Positions 43,373 to 51,939 of a stretch of 64,000 nucleotides of DNA are shown piece after piece. A model generated the notes under the pieces. The model did not search any database. It was not told where the DNA came from and worked only from the letters and a program-made list of their open reading frames with translations. This DNA is from JACRCT01 sp036504155 (GTDB lineage Bacteria > Myxococcota > Myxococcia > Myxococcales > UBA5297). Every line of letters starts with the position of its first letter. Within the stretch, counting starts at the first letter, position 1. A program made the translations under genes and the position numbers. Location of the stretch: positions 31,717-95,716 of the forward strand of contig DASXVQ010000234.1 in the NCBI GenBank assembly GCA_036504155.1. Reading direction: 5' to 3'.

Positions 43373-44760
43373 CCCTCTTCCTTCAGCCCGTACTTCCGAT
43401 ACATGTGCCGGAACTGGTCGTAGGTCAGCCCGAGCTGCGCGGCGGCGTCCTTCTGCGAGTAGTGCTGGTCCAGCAGCGCCTTGGCCAGCATCGCCTTCTC
43501 GAACGAGGCGACCCGCTCCTCGAAGGTCCCGGACGCCGCCGCCTGCTCCTCGGGCGGCATCGGCGGCGCGGCCGGCAGCGCCGCCTCCACCGCCTCGCGG
43601 GTCAGCTCCGCCGAGTCGCAGCGGAAGGCGGCGCGCTCCACGACGTGCTTGAGCTCGCGGACGTTGCCGGGGAAGTCGTAGGCCGACAGAGCCGCCGCCG
43701 CGCCGGCCGATATTTCGCGCGGCTTGGTGTGCGCCTCCTCCGCGAAGCGCGCCAAGAAGTGCCGCGCCAGCGCCGGGATGTCCTGCTTGCGCGAGCGCAG
43801 CGGCGGCAGCTCGATGGTCTCGAACGAGAGCCGGTCGAGCAGGTCGGCCCGGAACTTCCCGTCGGCGACCCGCTTGCGCATGTCGGCGTTGGTCGCGGAG
43901 ACGATCCGGACGTCGACCTCCAAGGTCTGCGTCCCGGCCACCCGCTCGAAGCGTTGGTACTCGACGGCGCGCAGGACCTTGGCCTGGAAGGCCTCGGACA
44001 TGTCCGCGACCTCGTCCAGGAACAGCGTGCCCCCGTCCGCCAGCTCGAAGCGCCCCGCCTTGCGGGTCGAGGCGCCGGTGAACGCCCCCTTCTCGTGCCC
44101 AAACAGCTCGCTCTCCAGCAGGCTCTCGGCCACCGCCGCGCAGTTGAAGACCACGAACGGCCCGTCGGCGCGCGGCGAGCGCTTGTGGATCTCGTAGGCC
44201 ACCAGCTCCTTGCCCGTGCCCCGCTCGCCCAGCACCAGCACCGGCCGCGGGACCTTCGCCACCCGGTCGATGCGCTCCAGCGCCGGCCCCAGCCCCTCGC
44301 CCGCGACCATCGCGTTCACCCGCTCGCGCTCGGCGCGCAGGTAGCGGTTCTCGCGCTTGAGCCGGCGGTTGTCCTTGAGCGCGAAGAGCATGCGCTCGAT
44401 CTTCTCGATGGAGATGGTCACCCGGTCCGAGAGGTGGATGTCCTTCTCCAGGAAGTCCGCCGCCCCGCCCTTGATGGCCGCGACCGCCCCGTCGATGGTC
44501 GCGTTGCCGGTCAGGATGATCACCGGCAGCTCCGGGCGGTCGCGCCGGAGCAGCTGCAGCGCCGTCCCGCCGTCCATCCGCCCCGCTCCCAGGTCGAGGT
44601 CGAGGATGACCAGGTCGAAGGGCTCGCCGCGGTCGAGCAGCGAGAAGGCCTCCTCGGCGCTGGGGACCGCGCGCACTTCCTTGCCCCGCTCGGTCAGAAG
44701 CTGCGAGAGGTGGGTGCGCAGCTCGCTCTGGTCGTCCACCACGAGGATGCGTTCGGACAT
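43369..44760 (-). CDS. Sigma-54-dependent NtrC-family response regulator
   Basis: A 463-aa protein. The receiver has D54 (VILDLDLGAG) and K106. The AAA+ domain has Walker A GERGTGKE (178-185), the sigma-54-contacting GAFTGA (225-230) intact, and Walker B GGTLFLDEV (about 243-251). The C-terminal Fis-type HTH has QKDAAAQLGLTYDQFRHMYRKYGL. It activates transcription from -24/-12 promoters when phosphorylated. No cognate histidine kinase is adjacent. It is divergent from the MBL-fold hydrolase; the 95-bp gap between them shows no obvious TGGC-N8-TGC site. Confidence 0.95.
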   Translation of the reverse strand: MSERILVVDDQSELRTHLSQLLTERGKEVRAVPSAEEAFSLLDRGEPFDLVILDLDLGAGRMDGGTALQLLRRDRPELPVIILTGNATIDGAVAAIKGGAADFLEKDIHLSDRVTISIEKIERMLFALKDNRRLKRENRYLRAERERVNAMVAGEGLGPALERIDRVAKVPRPVLVLGERGTGKELVAYEIHKRSPRADGPFVVFNCAAVAESLLESELFGHEKGAFTGASTRKAGRFELADGGTLFLDEVADMSEAFQAKVLRAVEYQRFERVAGTQTLEVDVRIVSATNADMRKRVADGKFRADLLDRLSFETIELPPLRSRKQDIPALARHFLARFAEEAHTKPREISAGAAAALSAYDFPGNVRELKHVVERAAFRCDSAELTREAVEAALPAAPPMPPEEQAAASGTFEERVASFEKAMLAKALLDQHYSQKDAAAQLGLTYDQFRHMYRKYGLKEEG

Positions 44761-44855
44761 GGCCTGCTTCTACCACGGCAAACCGGGCGGGCGCTGAGGC
44801 GGGAGCGGTTCTACAATCGGGGCGAAGCGGACCGTTTCCGAGGAGCTGAGCGCGC

Positions 44856-45497
44856 ATGAGCCTGGTCGTGGAGGTCGTGGGGGAAGTCGGCCCGTTCCTC
44901 GAGAACACCTACGTCGTCGGCGACTCCGCCTCGAAGCTCGCGTGGATCGTCGACCCCGGCGGCGAGCTGCCGCGCGTGTCCCGGGCGCTCGAGTCGCGAG
45001 GGCTCTCTCCGGTCGCCGTCGTGCTCACCCACGGGCACATCGACCACGTCCTGGGCGCCGACGAGGCCCACCGCCACTTCGGCATCCCCGTCTGGGCCCA
45101 CGAGGCCGATCGGGCCTTCGTGGGCGAGCTGCCGATGCAGGCCCGGATGTTCGGCCTGCCGGCGGTCGAGGGCCCGCCGCTCGCGCGGCTCCTGAAGCAC
45201 GACGAAGAGCTGAAGCTGGGCGAGCAGCCGGTGCGAGTCATCCACACCCCGGGCCACACCCCGGGGGGCATCTGCCTCTTCTTCCCGGAGGCGAAGGCGC
45301 TGCTCACCGGCGACACGCTCTTCCGCAACTCCATCGGCCGGACCGATCTGCCCGGCGGCGACTCGCGGGCCCTGCTCTCGTCGATCCGCGAGCGGCTCTT
45401 CGGACTGGGTGACGAGGTCGTCTTCTATCCGGGTCACGGACCCGGTGGTACGCTCGGCAGCGAGCGTCGCATGAACCCCTTCGTGGCGGACCGCTAG
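44856..45497 (+). CDS. Metallo-beta-lactamase-fold hydrolase, glyoxalase II-like
   Basis: A 213-aa cytoplasmic enzyme with the dinuclear metal site H59-G-H61-I-D63-H64, H134 in TPGHTPGG, D153 in TGDTLFRNSIGRTDL and H194 in YPGHGPGGTLGSERRMNPF. The last strings are typical of the small hydroxyacylglutathione-hydrolase-like group (YcbL type), which cleaves thioesters such as S-lactoylglutathione. The length is normal for the group. It is the first gene of a plus-strand run with the TTGE-repeat protein 31 bp downstream. Confidence 0.9.
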   Translation: MSLVVEVVGEVGPFLENTYVVGDSASKLAWIVDPGGELPRVSRALESRGLSPVAVVLTHGHIDHVLGADEAHRHFGIPVWAHEADRAFVGELPMQARMFGLPAVEGPPLARLLKHDEELKLGEQPVRVIHTPGHTPGGICLFFPEAKALLTGDTLFRNSIGRTDLPGGDSRALLSSIRERLFGLGDEVVFYPGHGPGGTLGSERRMNPFVADR

Positions 45498-45528
45498 GCC
45501 GCCGACGATCGCCGCAGGGACTGAACGC

Positions 45529-46965
45529 TTGGCCGCTGGCAACGAAAAGAGCAAAGCCGACGCCGCGCCGGTCCACCCGTGGGACCTGCCCGCCGAGGAG
45601 GAGTTCGAGGACGACGGCCCGCGCACCATCATCGCGCGCCAGCCGGGGCCGCCCGAGCCTCCCGAGCCCAAGCCGAAGAGTGGCGAGGTCCTCGAGTCGA
45701 TGATGCCCGAGCCCGACCCCATGGGCGGGCCCGCGACCTTGCCTGGCAGCGCGCCGATGACCCTCCCGGGGAACACGAGCGCGGCGCCGGAGCCTCCCCC
45801 GCTGACCGCGTTCGACAGCGAGCCCCAGCCGGTCTTCGATCCGCCGACCTTCGCCGACCGCCCGTCGGCCAAGATCCCCCGGTCCGGGCTCCACGCGACC
45901 GAGCCCAACCCGCTGCCGCCCGTGACCCCTTCCGAGCGGGTCCCGGAGGGCACCCAGCCGCAGGTCGCCAAGCCGAAGGAGCCGCCGCCCAAGAAGGCAT
46001 CCACCGAGGCCCCGGCGGCCGGCACGCCGATCCGAAGGGCCACCGGCGAGCTGGGAAAGGCGGCGGAGGCGGTTCGCAAGCAGACCCCTTCGGGAGCGTC
46101 CGCACCGCGCCGGACGACCGGCGAAATCAAGTCCGCGCAGGCGGTGCGCAGGGCGAGCGGGGAGATCAAGTCGGCGCAGGCGGTGCGCAGGACCACCGGC
46201 GAGGTGAAGTCCGCCGAGCAGCTGCGCAAGGCGACGTCCAAGCCGTCCTCGCGCATCCCCGGGCTGGGCGAAGGCGACCCGGAGACGACGCGCAAGAAGG
46301 TCCCCGAGAAGCCGGCCGGGGCGCTGGGCGAGGGCGAGCCGGAGACCACGCGCAAGAAGGTGCCCGAAAGGCTGCCGCCTCCGGTCGAGGAGGTCGCCTC
46401 GGACGAGTTCGAGGCGCTGCCCGATTCCGAGGATCCCGAGCTCGAGGCTTCCACCGCCGAGCGGCAGGCGGTGAGCAAGCCGGGCGCGTTCAGCCGCAGG
46501 CGCTCCAGAGAAGAGAGGGAGCCGACCGCCCCCAGCGCCAACCTCGGCGACCCCGACCTCTTCGAGCGCACCAAGACGGGCGTCAAGGTGATGGACCCGC
46601 GGGCCAAGAAGCGCCTGCACGTGCTGGTGGCCGTGGCGGTGGTGCTGCTGGGCGCCTTCCTCCTCCACGGGCTCTACCAGGGCACGCGCGAGCAGCCCAC
46701 GACGGCCGACCTGCACAGCTGCTACCCCTACGGCTTCGGGGGCCTCCGCGGGCCGCACGGCGAGGACGCGCCCGGCGCGGAGTTCATGCAGTACGAGTAC
46801 CTCGACGAGGCGGCCTGCACGACGCACCCGGTCTGCCTGCGCTACCGCTACAGCGGGCAGAACAGGTTCACCGGGACGATGGTGGTGGGCAAGGCGCCGG
46901 CCGGGAACTGGGAGCGCGTCGGCGACGAGGGCAGCCCGTTCCCGCCGCCCCGGACCCGGGACTGA
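45529..46965 (+). CDS. Membrane-anchored low-complexity protein with TTGE-type repeats
   Basis: A 478-aa protein starting at TTG (45529), with AGGGA upstream. The first ~360 residues are disordered and Pro/Glu/Lys-rich. They contain four repeats of R-[RKT]-[AT]-[TS]-G-E-[LIV] (RRATGEL, RRTTGEI, RRASGEI, RRTTGEV) spaced 15-30 residues apart, and two E-P-E-T-T-R-K-K-V-P blocks. A transmembrane helix (HVLVAVAVVLLGAFLLHGLY, about residues 364-383) precedes a ~90-residue extracytoplasmic domain with paired cysteines (HSCYPYGFGG, AACTTHPVC). The repeats look like kinase or FHA target sites; that is inference. I do not recognise the family. Confidence 0.75.
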   Translation: MAAGNEKSKADAAPVHPWDLPAEEEFEDDGPRTIIARQPGPPEPPEPKPKSGEVLESMMPEPDPMGGPATLPGSAPMTLPGNTSAAPEPPPLTAFDSEPQPVFDPPTFADRPSAKIPRSGLHATEPNPLPPVTPSERVPEGTQPQVAKPKEPPPKKASTEAPAAGTPIRRATGELGKAAEAVRKQTPSGASAPRRTTGEIKSAQAVRRASGEIKSAQAVRRTTGEVKSAEQLRKATSKPSSRIPGLGEGDPETTRKKVPEKPAGALGEGEPETTRKKVPERLPPPVEEVASDEFEALPDSEDPELEASTAERQAVSKPGAFSRRRSREEREPTAPSANLGDPDLFERTKTGVKVMDPRAKKRLHVLVAVAVVLLGAFLLHGLYQGTREQPTTADLHSCYPYGFGGLRGPHGEDAPGAEFMQYEYLDEAACTTHPVCLRYRYSGQNRFTGTMVVGKAPAGNWERVGDEGSPFPPPRTRD

Positions 46966-47041
46966 GCCGCCGGGCGCCGTGGTATTCCGCACGCGGCGGG
47001 TGATAGAAACAGACCAGTCCCCTCTGCCGCCGGAGCGAGCG

Positions 47042-48538
47042 ATGGTTCCAGGATCGGACCCGGTCGAGCTGACCCGCCGGGTCGAGAAACTCAGCGCGAT
47101 CCTCGACGTCGCCAAGGCGATGACGGTCCAGCGCGACCTCGACCGCCTGCTGGAGCTCATCCTCCAGGCGGCGACCCGGGTCGTCGATGCCGACCGCTCG
47201 TCCATCTTCATCGTCGACCGCGAGAAGAGGCAGCTGTGGACCAAGGTGGCGCAGGGCACCGGGGAGATCCGCATCCCCCTGGACACCGGCATCGCCGGCG
47301 CGGTGGCCACCACCGGCAAGACGGTGGTCATCAAGGACGCCTACGCCGACCCGCGCTTCAACCGCTCGGTGGACCTGGCGACCGGCTACCACACGCGCAA
47401 CATCCTCTGCGTGCCGATGTGTGGGGTCACCGGCGACGTCACCGGCGTGCTGCAGGCGCTCAACAAGGCGCGCGGCGACTTCACCGAGGAGGACGAGGAG
47501 CTGCTGTGGGCGCTGGGCGGCCAGGCCGCGGCGTCCATCGAGAACGCCATCCTCCACGAGGAGATCAGCCGGCTCTTCGAGGGCTTCGTCGGCGCCTCGG
47601 TGCTCGCCATCGAGTCCCGCGACCCCACCACCGCCGGCCACTCGAGCCGGGTCGCCACGCTCACCGTGGAGCTGGCCTCTTCGCTCGAGCACGTCCACGA
47701 CGGCTCCTACGCCCGGGTGCGCTTCACCCGCGAGGAGATCAACGAGATCCGCTACGCCTCGCTCCTGCACGACTTCGGCAAGGTCGGAGTGCGCGAGCCG
47801 GTGCTGGTCAAGGCCGAGAAGCTCTACCCCTACGAGATCGAGACGCTGCGCTACCGCTTCGAGCTGGTGCGCGCGCGCATGGAGACCGACAGCTACAAGC
47901 GGCGGGTGGACCTGCTGGTGCAGAAGGGCGCCCTGGAGGCCGCGGCGGCGCTGACCGCCGAGCTGGAGGCCTTCACCAAGTCCGCCAAGGACCTCGACGA
48001 GCTCTTCGACTTCGTGATGGCCTGCAACAAGCCCACCGTGCTCCCGCGCGGCGGCTTCGAGCGCCTCGAGGAGATCCGCACCCGCTCCTTCTCCGACGGC
48101 CGCGGCGGGTCGCAGCCGCTCCTGACCGACCGCGAGATCAAGGCGCTGGCCATCCCCAAGGGCAGCCTGTCGGACACCGAGCGCACCGAGATCGAGAGCC
48201 ACGTCACCTGGACCTACCGGTTCCTCTCGCAGATCCCCTGGACGCGCACGCTGCGGTCGGTGCCGGACATCGCCTACGCGCACCACGAGAAGCTCGACGG
48301 CAAGGGCTACCCGCGCAAGCTGCAGGCCCAGTCCATCCCGGTGCAGAGCCGGATGATGGCCATCAGCGACATCTTCGACGCGCTGACCGCCTCCGACCGG
48401 CCGTACAAGAAGGCGCTGCCGACCGAGCTGGCGCTCGACATCCTGAAGAAGGAAGCGGACCTCGGGCAGCTCGACCGGGCGCTGTACGACATCTTCCTGG
48501 GCCGCCGCATCTGGGAGAAGGTCATCCCCAAGCGCTGA
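47042..48538 (+). CDS. GAF domain plus HD-GYP phosphodiesterase-like protein
   Basis: A 498-aa protein. GAF domain at about residues 15-170 (ADRSSIFIVDREKRQLWTKVAQG, IRIPLDTGIAGAVATTGKTVVIKDAYADPRF). The HD-GYP domain has the first H..R (HSSRV), H243-D244 in LLHDFGKVGV, and HHEKLDGKGYP at 414-424, so the metal ligands and GYP loop are kept. Known HD-GYP proteins hydrolyse c-di-GMP. About 170 residues separate HD from HHE, roughly 100 more than usual, because of a helical insertion (YRFELVRARMETDSYKRRVDL to LERLEEIRTRSF). The start at 47042 follows CCGGAG; a GTG at 46979 is less likely. Confidence 0.88.
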   Translation: MVPGSDPVELTRRVEKLSAILDVAKAMTVQRDLDRLLELILQAATRVVDADRSSIFIVDREKRQLWTKVAQGTGEIRIPLDTGIAGAVATTGKTVVIKDAYADPRFNRSVDLATGYHTRNILCVPMCGVTGDVTGVLQALNKARGDFTEEDEELLWALGGQAAASIENAILHEEISRLFEGFVGASVLAIESRDPTTAGHSSRVATLTVELASSLEHVHDGSYARVRFTREEINEIRYASLLHDFGKVGVREPVLVKAEKLYPYEIETLRYRFELVRARMETDSYKRRVDLLVQKGALEAAAALTAELEAFTKSAKDLDELFDFVMACNKPTVLPRGGFERLEEIRTRSFSDGRGGSQPLLTDREIKALAIPKGSLSDTERTEIESHVTWTYRFLSQIPWTRTLRSVPDIAYAHHEKLDGKGYPRKLQAQSIPVQSRMMAISDIFDALTASDRPYKKALPTELALDILKKEADLGQLDRALYDIFLGRRIWEKVIPKR

Positions 48539-48572
48539 GCTCGTCGGCCCGGCGCGCTATCTTCTCCACGCC

Positions 48573-49298
48573 ATGAGCCGCCTCGCCGAACACCTGGGCC
48601 GCGCCCGACGCGTCGTCTTCTTCACCGGGGCCGGGGCCTCCACCGAGCCCCCGACCTCGCTGCCGGACTTCCGCTCGTCCACCGGCCTGTGGAAGAACCG
48701 CACGCTGATGCAGACCCTGACCCGCGGGACGTTCTTCGAGGACCCCGAGGGTTTCTGGCTCGCCTTCCGCGACGTCTTCCTGCCCTGGAAGAGCGTCCCG
48801 CCCAACCGGGTGCACCGCGCCCCGGCGCGCCTGGCCGCGCTGGGCAAGCAGGTGGGGGTCGTCACGCAGAACATCGACGGGCTCGACCTGCGCTGCGCCA
48901 CCGGCTACCCGGTGCACGAGCTGCATGGGCACCTGCGCACCGCGGCCTGCCCCGAGTGCGGCACGCGCGTCTCCACCGACCGCTGCGAGACCGGCCTGCC
49001 CACCTGCGAGTGCGGCGCGGTGCTCAAGCCCGACGTGGTGCTCTTCGACGACCCGCTGGACTTCGAGGGCGTCTTCCTGCCCGCGCGCGACCTCATCGGG
49101 AAGGCCGACTTCCTGGTGGTGGTGGGCACGAGCCTCGCGGTGGCGCCGGCCAACCTGCTGGTGCTGGAGCGGCGCGGGATGCCCATGGCCATGCTCAACC
49201 GCGACCCGACGCCCTACGACGAGATGGCCGCCGTCGTCGAGCGGCGGCCGGCGGGGGCGGTGCTCGACGAAGCGCTGAGCGCGCTCGAGTCCGGCTGA
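48573..49298 (+). CDS. Sir2-family NAD-dependent protein deacylase
   Basis: A 241-aa sirtuin that removes acyl groups from lysine with NAD+. Motifs: FTGAGAST (18-24), TQNID (98-102), HELHGH with catalytic H118, zinc cysteines C126, C129, C145 and C147, and VVGTSLAVAPA for the NAD fold. The usual GIPDFR is changed to SLPDFRS after GAGASTEPPT, a variant of the flexible loop. It is short but complete. It lies 34 bp after the HD-GYP gene, so probably in the same transcript. Confidence 0.92.
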   Translation: MSRLAEHLGRARRVVFFTGAGASTEPPTSLPDFRSSTGLWKNRTLMQTLTRGTFFEDPEGFWLAFRDVFLPWKSVPPNRVHRAPARLAALGKQVGVVTQNIDGLDLRCATGYPVHELHGHLRTAACPECGTRVSTDRCETGLPTCECGAVLKPDVVLFDDPLDFEGVFLPARDLIGKADFLVVVGTSLAVAPANLLVLERRGMPMAMLNRDPTPYDEMAAVVERRPAGAVLDEALSALESG

Positions 49299-49407
49299 GC
49301 CGGGAGGAGCGGCGGGCCAGAGCCTGCGCCGAGCCTCCGAGGGCGCCGGTGGGACGGTGCCAGACATCGTCCCAGGCTGGCGATATGTGACGTGGCGTGA
49401 CGATACG

Positions 49408-49436
49408 TTGCTACTTGTCCCAAAAAACCCTATCCT
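49408..49436 (+). promoter_or_regulatory. Sigma-70-type promoter candidate for the HEAT/ParA operon
   Basis: TTGCTA (49408-49413) and TATCCT (49431-49436) are separated by 17 bp, each matching the consensus at four of six positions. They lie in a locally A-rich stretch with CAAAAAACCC. Just upstream GTGACG occurs twice, 10 bases apart (near 49387 and 49397), a possible operator. The distance to AGGAGG of the HEAT gene is 16 bp. Confidence 0.5.
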
Positions 49437-49466
49437 TCTGCCCTCTTCGCTCAGGAGGGGTGACCG

Positions 49467-50933
49467 CTGGAACGCCCCGACGCATTGCTCAAAAGCGCTT
49501 TGGAGAAGGTGATCTTCTTCGAGTGCCGCCTGGATCAGCTCACTGCCGACCTGTCACGGGCCAGCGAGGAGGTCGAGCGCCTCAAGGCCGATCTCGCGCA
49601 GTCGACCCAGCGCGAAGTGGCGCTCAAGCAGGAGCTCGCCGCCGCCGAGTCGCGTGCCGGGCAGGCCCGCCGCGAGCGCGACGAGGCCAACTCCAGCGTC
49701 GAGGCCTCCCACCGCGAGCGCGAGCGCATCCTCGACAAGCTCATCGAGGCCGAGCACATCCGCATCGCCGGCGAGCAGGTGGAGGGGCTCGACCTCGCCG
49801 CCTTCATCGCCGACCTGCGCAACGAGGTCCTCGCGCTGCGCGGCGCCTCTCCCTTGCCGGTCACCGCGGCTTCCGGCTTCACCTCGGGTGAGCAGGCGGG
49901 CGACGCCTTCGCCCTCGCCGGCCGGCTGGGAATCACCGACCAGGACCGCGCCGCCCTGCAGGCCGCCGCCCGCTTTGAGACCCGCTCCGAGGAGACGCTC
50001 TTCTCCTTGAGCCTGCGCGAGCTGTCCGCCGCCGAGCCGCTGGCCCGCATCCGCGCCGCGCAGCGCCTGCAGGCCATGGGCGCCCGCGCCGCGCTGCCCG
50101 CCGTCGCCGCCGCGCTCAACGCCGAGCAGGACGCCGAGGTCCTCTGCGCGCTGCTCGCCGCCTGCGCCGCCGCCAACGAGCCGACCGTGCTGCCCATCGT
50201 CCAGTCGCGGCTGGTCCACGACTCGGTGGAGGTCCGCCTCGCCGCGCTCGAGGCCGCCGTCCACCTGAACGACCCGACCTGCCTGGCCAAGGCCCTCGAC
50301 GACCAGAGCGGGCGCATGCGCCGCCGGGCGGCGATCCTCGCCTCGGGCGATCCCGACGCCGGCTTCGTGCTGGAGCGGGCCGCCCACGACGCCGACCCGT
50401 CGGTGCGCCGCGTGGCGGTGCTCGGGCTGGCCTCGCACGGCGGCACGCGGGCCCGGCCGGCGCTGCTCTCCGCGCTCGACGACGACGACGCCACCGTCCG
50501 CCGGGCCGCCGCCAAGGGCCTGTCCGGCTCCTTTGGCCCCGAGGTCTTCGCCATCGCCGACTCGTCCGACGTCGGGCGCCGCCGCCGCGAGATCCGTCGC
50601 CTGGCCCTCCAGCCGGTCCACCAAGTCCACTCCCAGGTCCAGCCGGTCTCGGAGCGCCGCCCGGTCGAGCCGGCCGGCCCGTCGCAGCCTTCTTCCCAGC
50701 CCAAGCGCGAGGCGCCGCCGGCCACCGGCGAGCCGCAGGAGCCGCAGGAGCCGCCGGACCGCGAGCTGCGGGCCGAGGTGCTGGCCAAGGTGTACGCCGC
50801 GCTGCGCGGGCAGTCCGACGAGGAGCTCGTCCGCGGCACGGGCGAGCGGCCGGAGCGCGTGACTCAGGCCGCCCACGCGCTGGTCGGGGCAGGCAAGCTG
50901 GTGCGCCGCGGGCAGCGCTACTTCGTGCCGTAG
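49467..50933 (+). CDS. HEAT-repeat protein with N-terminal coiled coil, first gene of ParA operon
   Basis: About 488 aa. AGGAGG (49453-49458) sits 8 bases before a CTG at 49467, giving ERPDALLKSALEKV...; the next conventional start is TTG at 49485, 26 bases from the ribosome site. CTG is therefore the likely start, though unusual. Residues ~20-95 are coiled coil (SRASEEVERLKADLAQSTQREVALKQEL). Residues ~190-370 are HEAT-like repeats (LARIRAAQRLQAMGARAALPAVAAAL, VRLAALEAAVHLND, SVRRVAVLGLASHG, ATVRRAAAKGL). A Pro-rich linker leads to a C-terminal winged-helix-like segment (EVLAKVYAALRGQSDEELVRGT...GKLVRRGQRYF). It is a scaffold protein; the ParA gene follows after 7 bp. Confidence 0.8.
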   Translation: MERPDALLKSALEKVIFFECRLDQLTADLSRASEEVERLKADLAQSTQREVALKQELAAAESRAGQARRERDEANSSVEASHRERERILDKLIEAEHIRIAGEQVEGLDLAAFIADLRNEVLALRGASPLPVTAASGFTSGEQAGDAFALAGRLGITDQDRAALQAAARFETRSEETLFSLSLRELSAAEPLARIRAAQRLQAMGARAALPAVAAALNAEQDAEVLCALLAACAAANEPTVLPIVQSRLVHDSVEVRLAALEAAVHLNDPTCLAKALDDQSGRMRRRAAILASGDPDAGFVLERAAHDADPSVRRVAVLGLASHGGTRARPALLSALDDDDATVRRAAAKGLSGSFGPEVFAIADSSDVGRRRREIRRLALQPVHQVHSQVQPVSERRPVEPAGPSQPSSQPKREAPPATGEPQEPQEPPDRELRAEVLAKVYAALRGQSDEELVRGTGERPERVTQAAHALVGAGKLVRRGQRYFVP

Positions 50934-50940
50934 GAACCGA

Positions 50941-51885
50941 ATGGATCCCATCTCCTACAGCCCGCGCCGGGCAGCGCAGCTCCTCAACGTCGAGCCCAAG
51001 GCGCTCGCCGCTGCGCTCAAGAAGGACATGTACTCGGCGCTCGATCTGCTGGCCCTGCGCCAGAAGATGAAGCGGCAGCCCACGCCGCTGGGCCCGCGCC
51101 GGCAGCTCTTCCTCAACTTCAAGGGTGGCACCGGCAAGACCTCGCTCTCCACCAGCTATGCCTTCCGCATGGCGGAGATGGGCTACCGCGTCCTCCTGAT
51201 CGACCTCGACTCCCAGGGCCACGCCACCAAGTGCCTGGGCCTGGAGGGCGAGAGCTTCGAGAAGACGCTGCTCGACGTGCTGGTCAAGCGCACTCCCATC
51301 GGCGAGGTCATCGTCCAGTCGGGCCAGCCGCAGCTCGACCTCGTGCCTTCGAACCTGTCGATGAGCACCATCGACCTGGCGCTGATGCCGCTGGCCGGCC
51401 GCGAGTACAAGCTCAGGAACTCGCTCAAGGACGTCGAGGGCCAGTACGACCTGACCATCCTCGACGCCCCGCCGTCGTTCGGCCTCTTGAACCTCAACGC
51501 GCTCATCGCCGCCGACGACCTGATCGTCCCGGTGCTGGCCGACTTCCTGTCCTTCCACGGCCTCAAGCTGCTCTTCGAGACCGTCGAGGGGCTGGAGCAG
51601 GACCTGCAGCACCACCTGGCCCACGTCTTCATCGCCATCAACGCCTTCAACGCCACCTTCAAGCTGGCCAAGGAGGCGCAGGAGGCGCTGCAGCAGCACT
51701 ACGGCGAGTACCTGTGCAAGACGGTGATCCGCCAGTGCACCAAGTTCGCCCAGGCCTCCAGCGAGGGGCTCCCGGTGTTCGCGGTGGACCCCGAGTCCAA
51801 GGGCGCCATGGACATCCAGGCGCTCATCGACGAGCTGGTCGGGGTGCTCACCAAGGGCGGCGGCAAGCCCAAGCCCAAGCAGTAG
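50941..51885 (+). CDS. ParA/MinD-family ATPase without ParB
   Basis: A 314-aa protein. Residues 1-55 look like a MerR-like HTH/adaptor (MDPISYSPRRAAQLLNVEPKALAAAL). Deviant Walker A K61-GGTGKT-S68 has both signature lysines (K61, K66). Walker A' is RVLLIDLDSQGHAT and Walker B is DLTILDAPPSFG. ParA-like ATPases make gradients on the nucleoid and position cargo (plasmids, chemoreceptor clusters, the division site via PomZ). No parB gene or parS-like repeat is visible, and the partners here are a coiled-coil protein and a HEAT protein, so cargo positioning rather than chromosome segregation is likely. Confidence 0.92.
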   Translation: MDPISYSPRRAAQLLNVEPKALAAALKKDMYSALDLLALRQKMKRQPTPLGPRRQLFLNFKGGTGKTSLSTSYAFRMAEMGYRVLLIDLDSQGHATKCLGLEGESFEKTLLDVLVKRTPIGEVIVQSGQPQLDLVPSNLSMSTIDLALMPLAGREYKLRNSLKDVEGQYDLTILDAPPSFGLLNLNALIAADDLIVPVLADFLSFHGLKLLFETVEGLEQDLQHHLAHVFIAINAFNATFKLAKEAQEALQQHYGEYLCKTVIRQCTKFAQASSEGLPVFAVDPESKGAMDIQALIDELVGVLTKGGGKPKPKQ

Positions 51886-51939
51886 CGACCGGCCTCGGTG
51901 CCCGTCCGGATTTCGCAGTCCCGAAAGAGGAGCCTCACG

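Noticed and set aside
50941..51885. Chromosome or plasmid partition locus (parAB)
   Set aside because: No ParB-like protein and no parS-like inverted repeats are present; the partners are HEAT and coiled-coil proteins.
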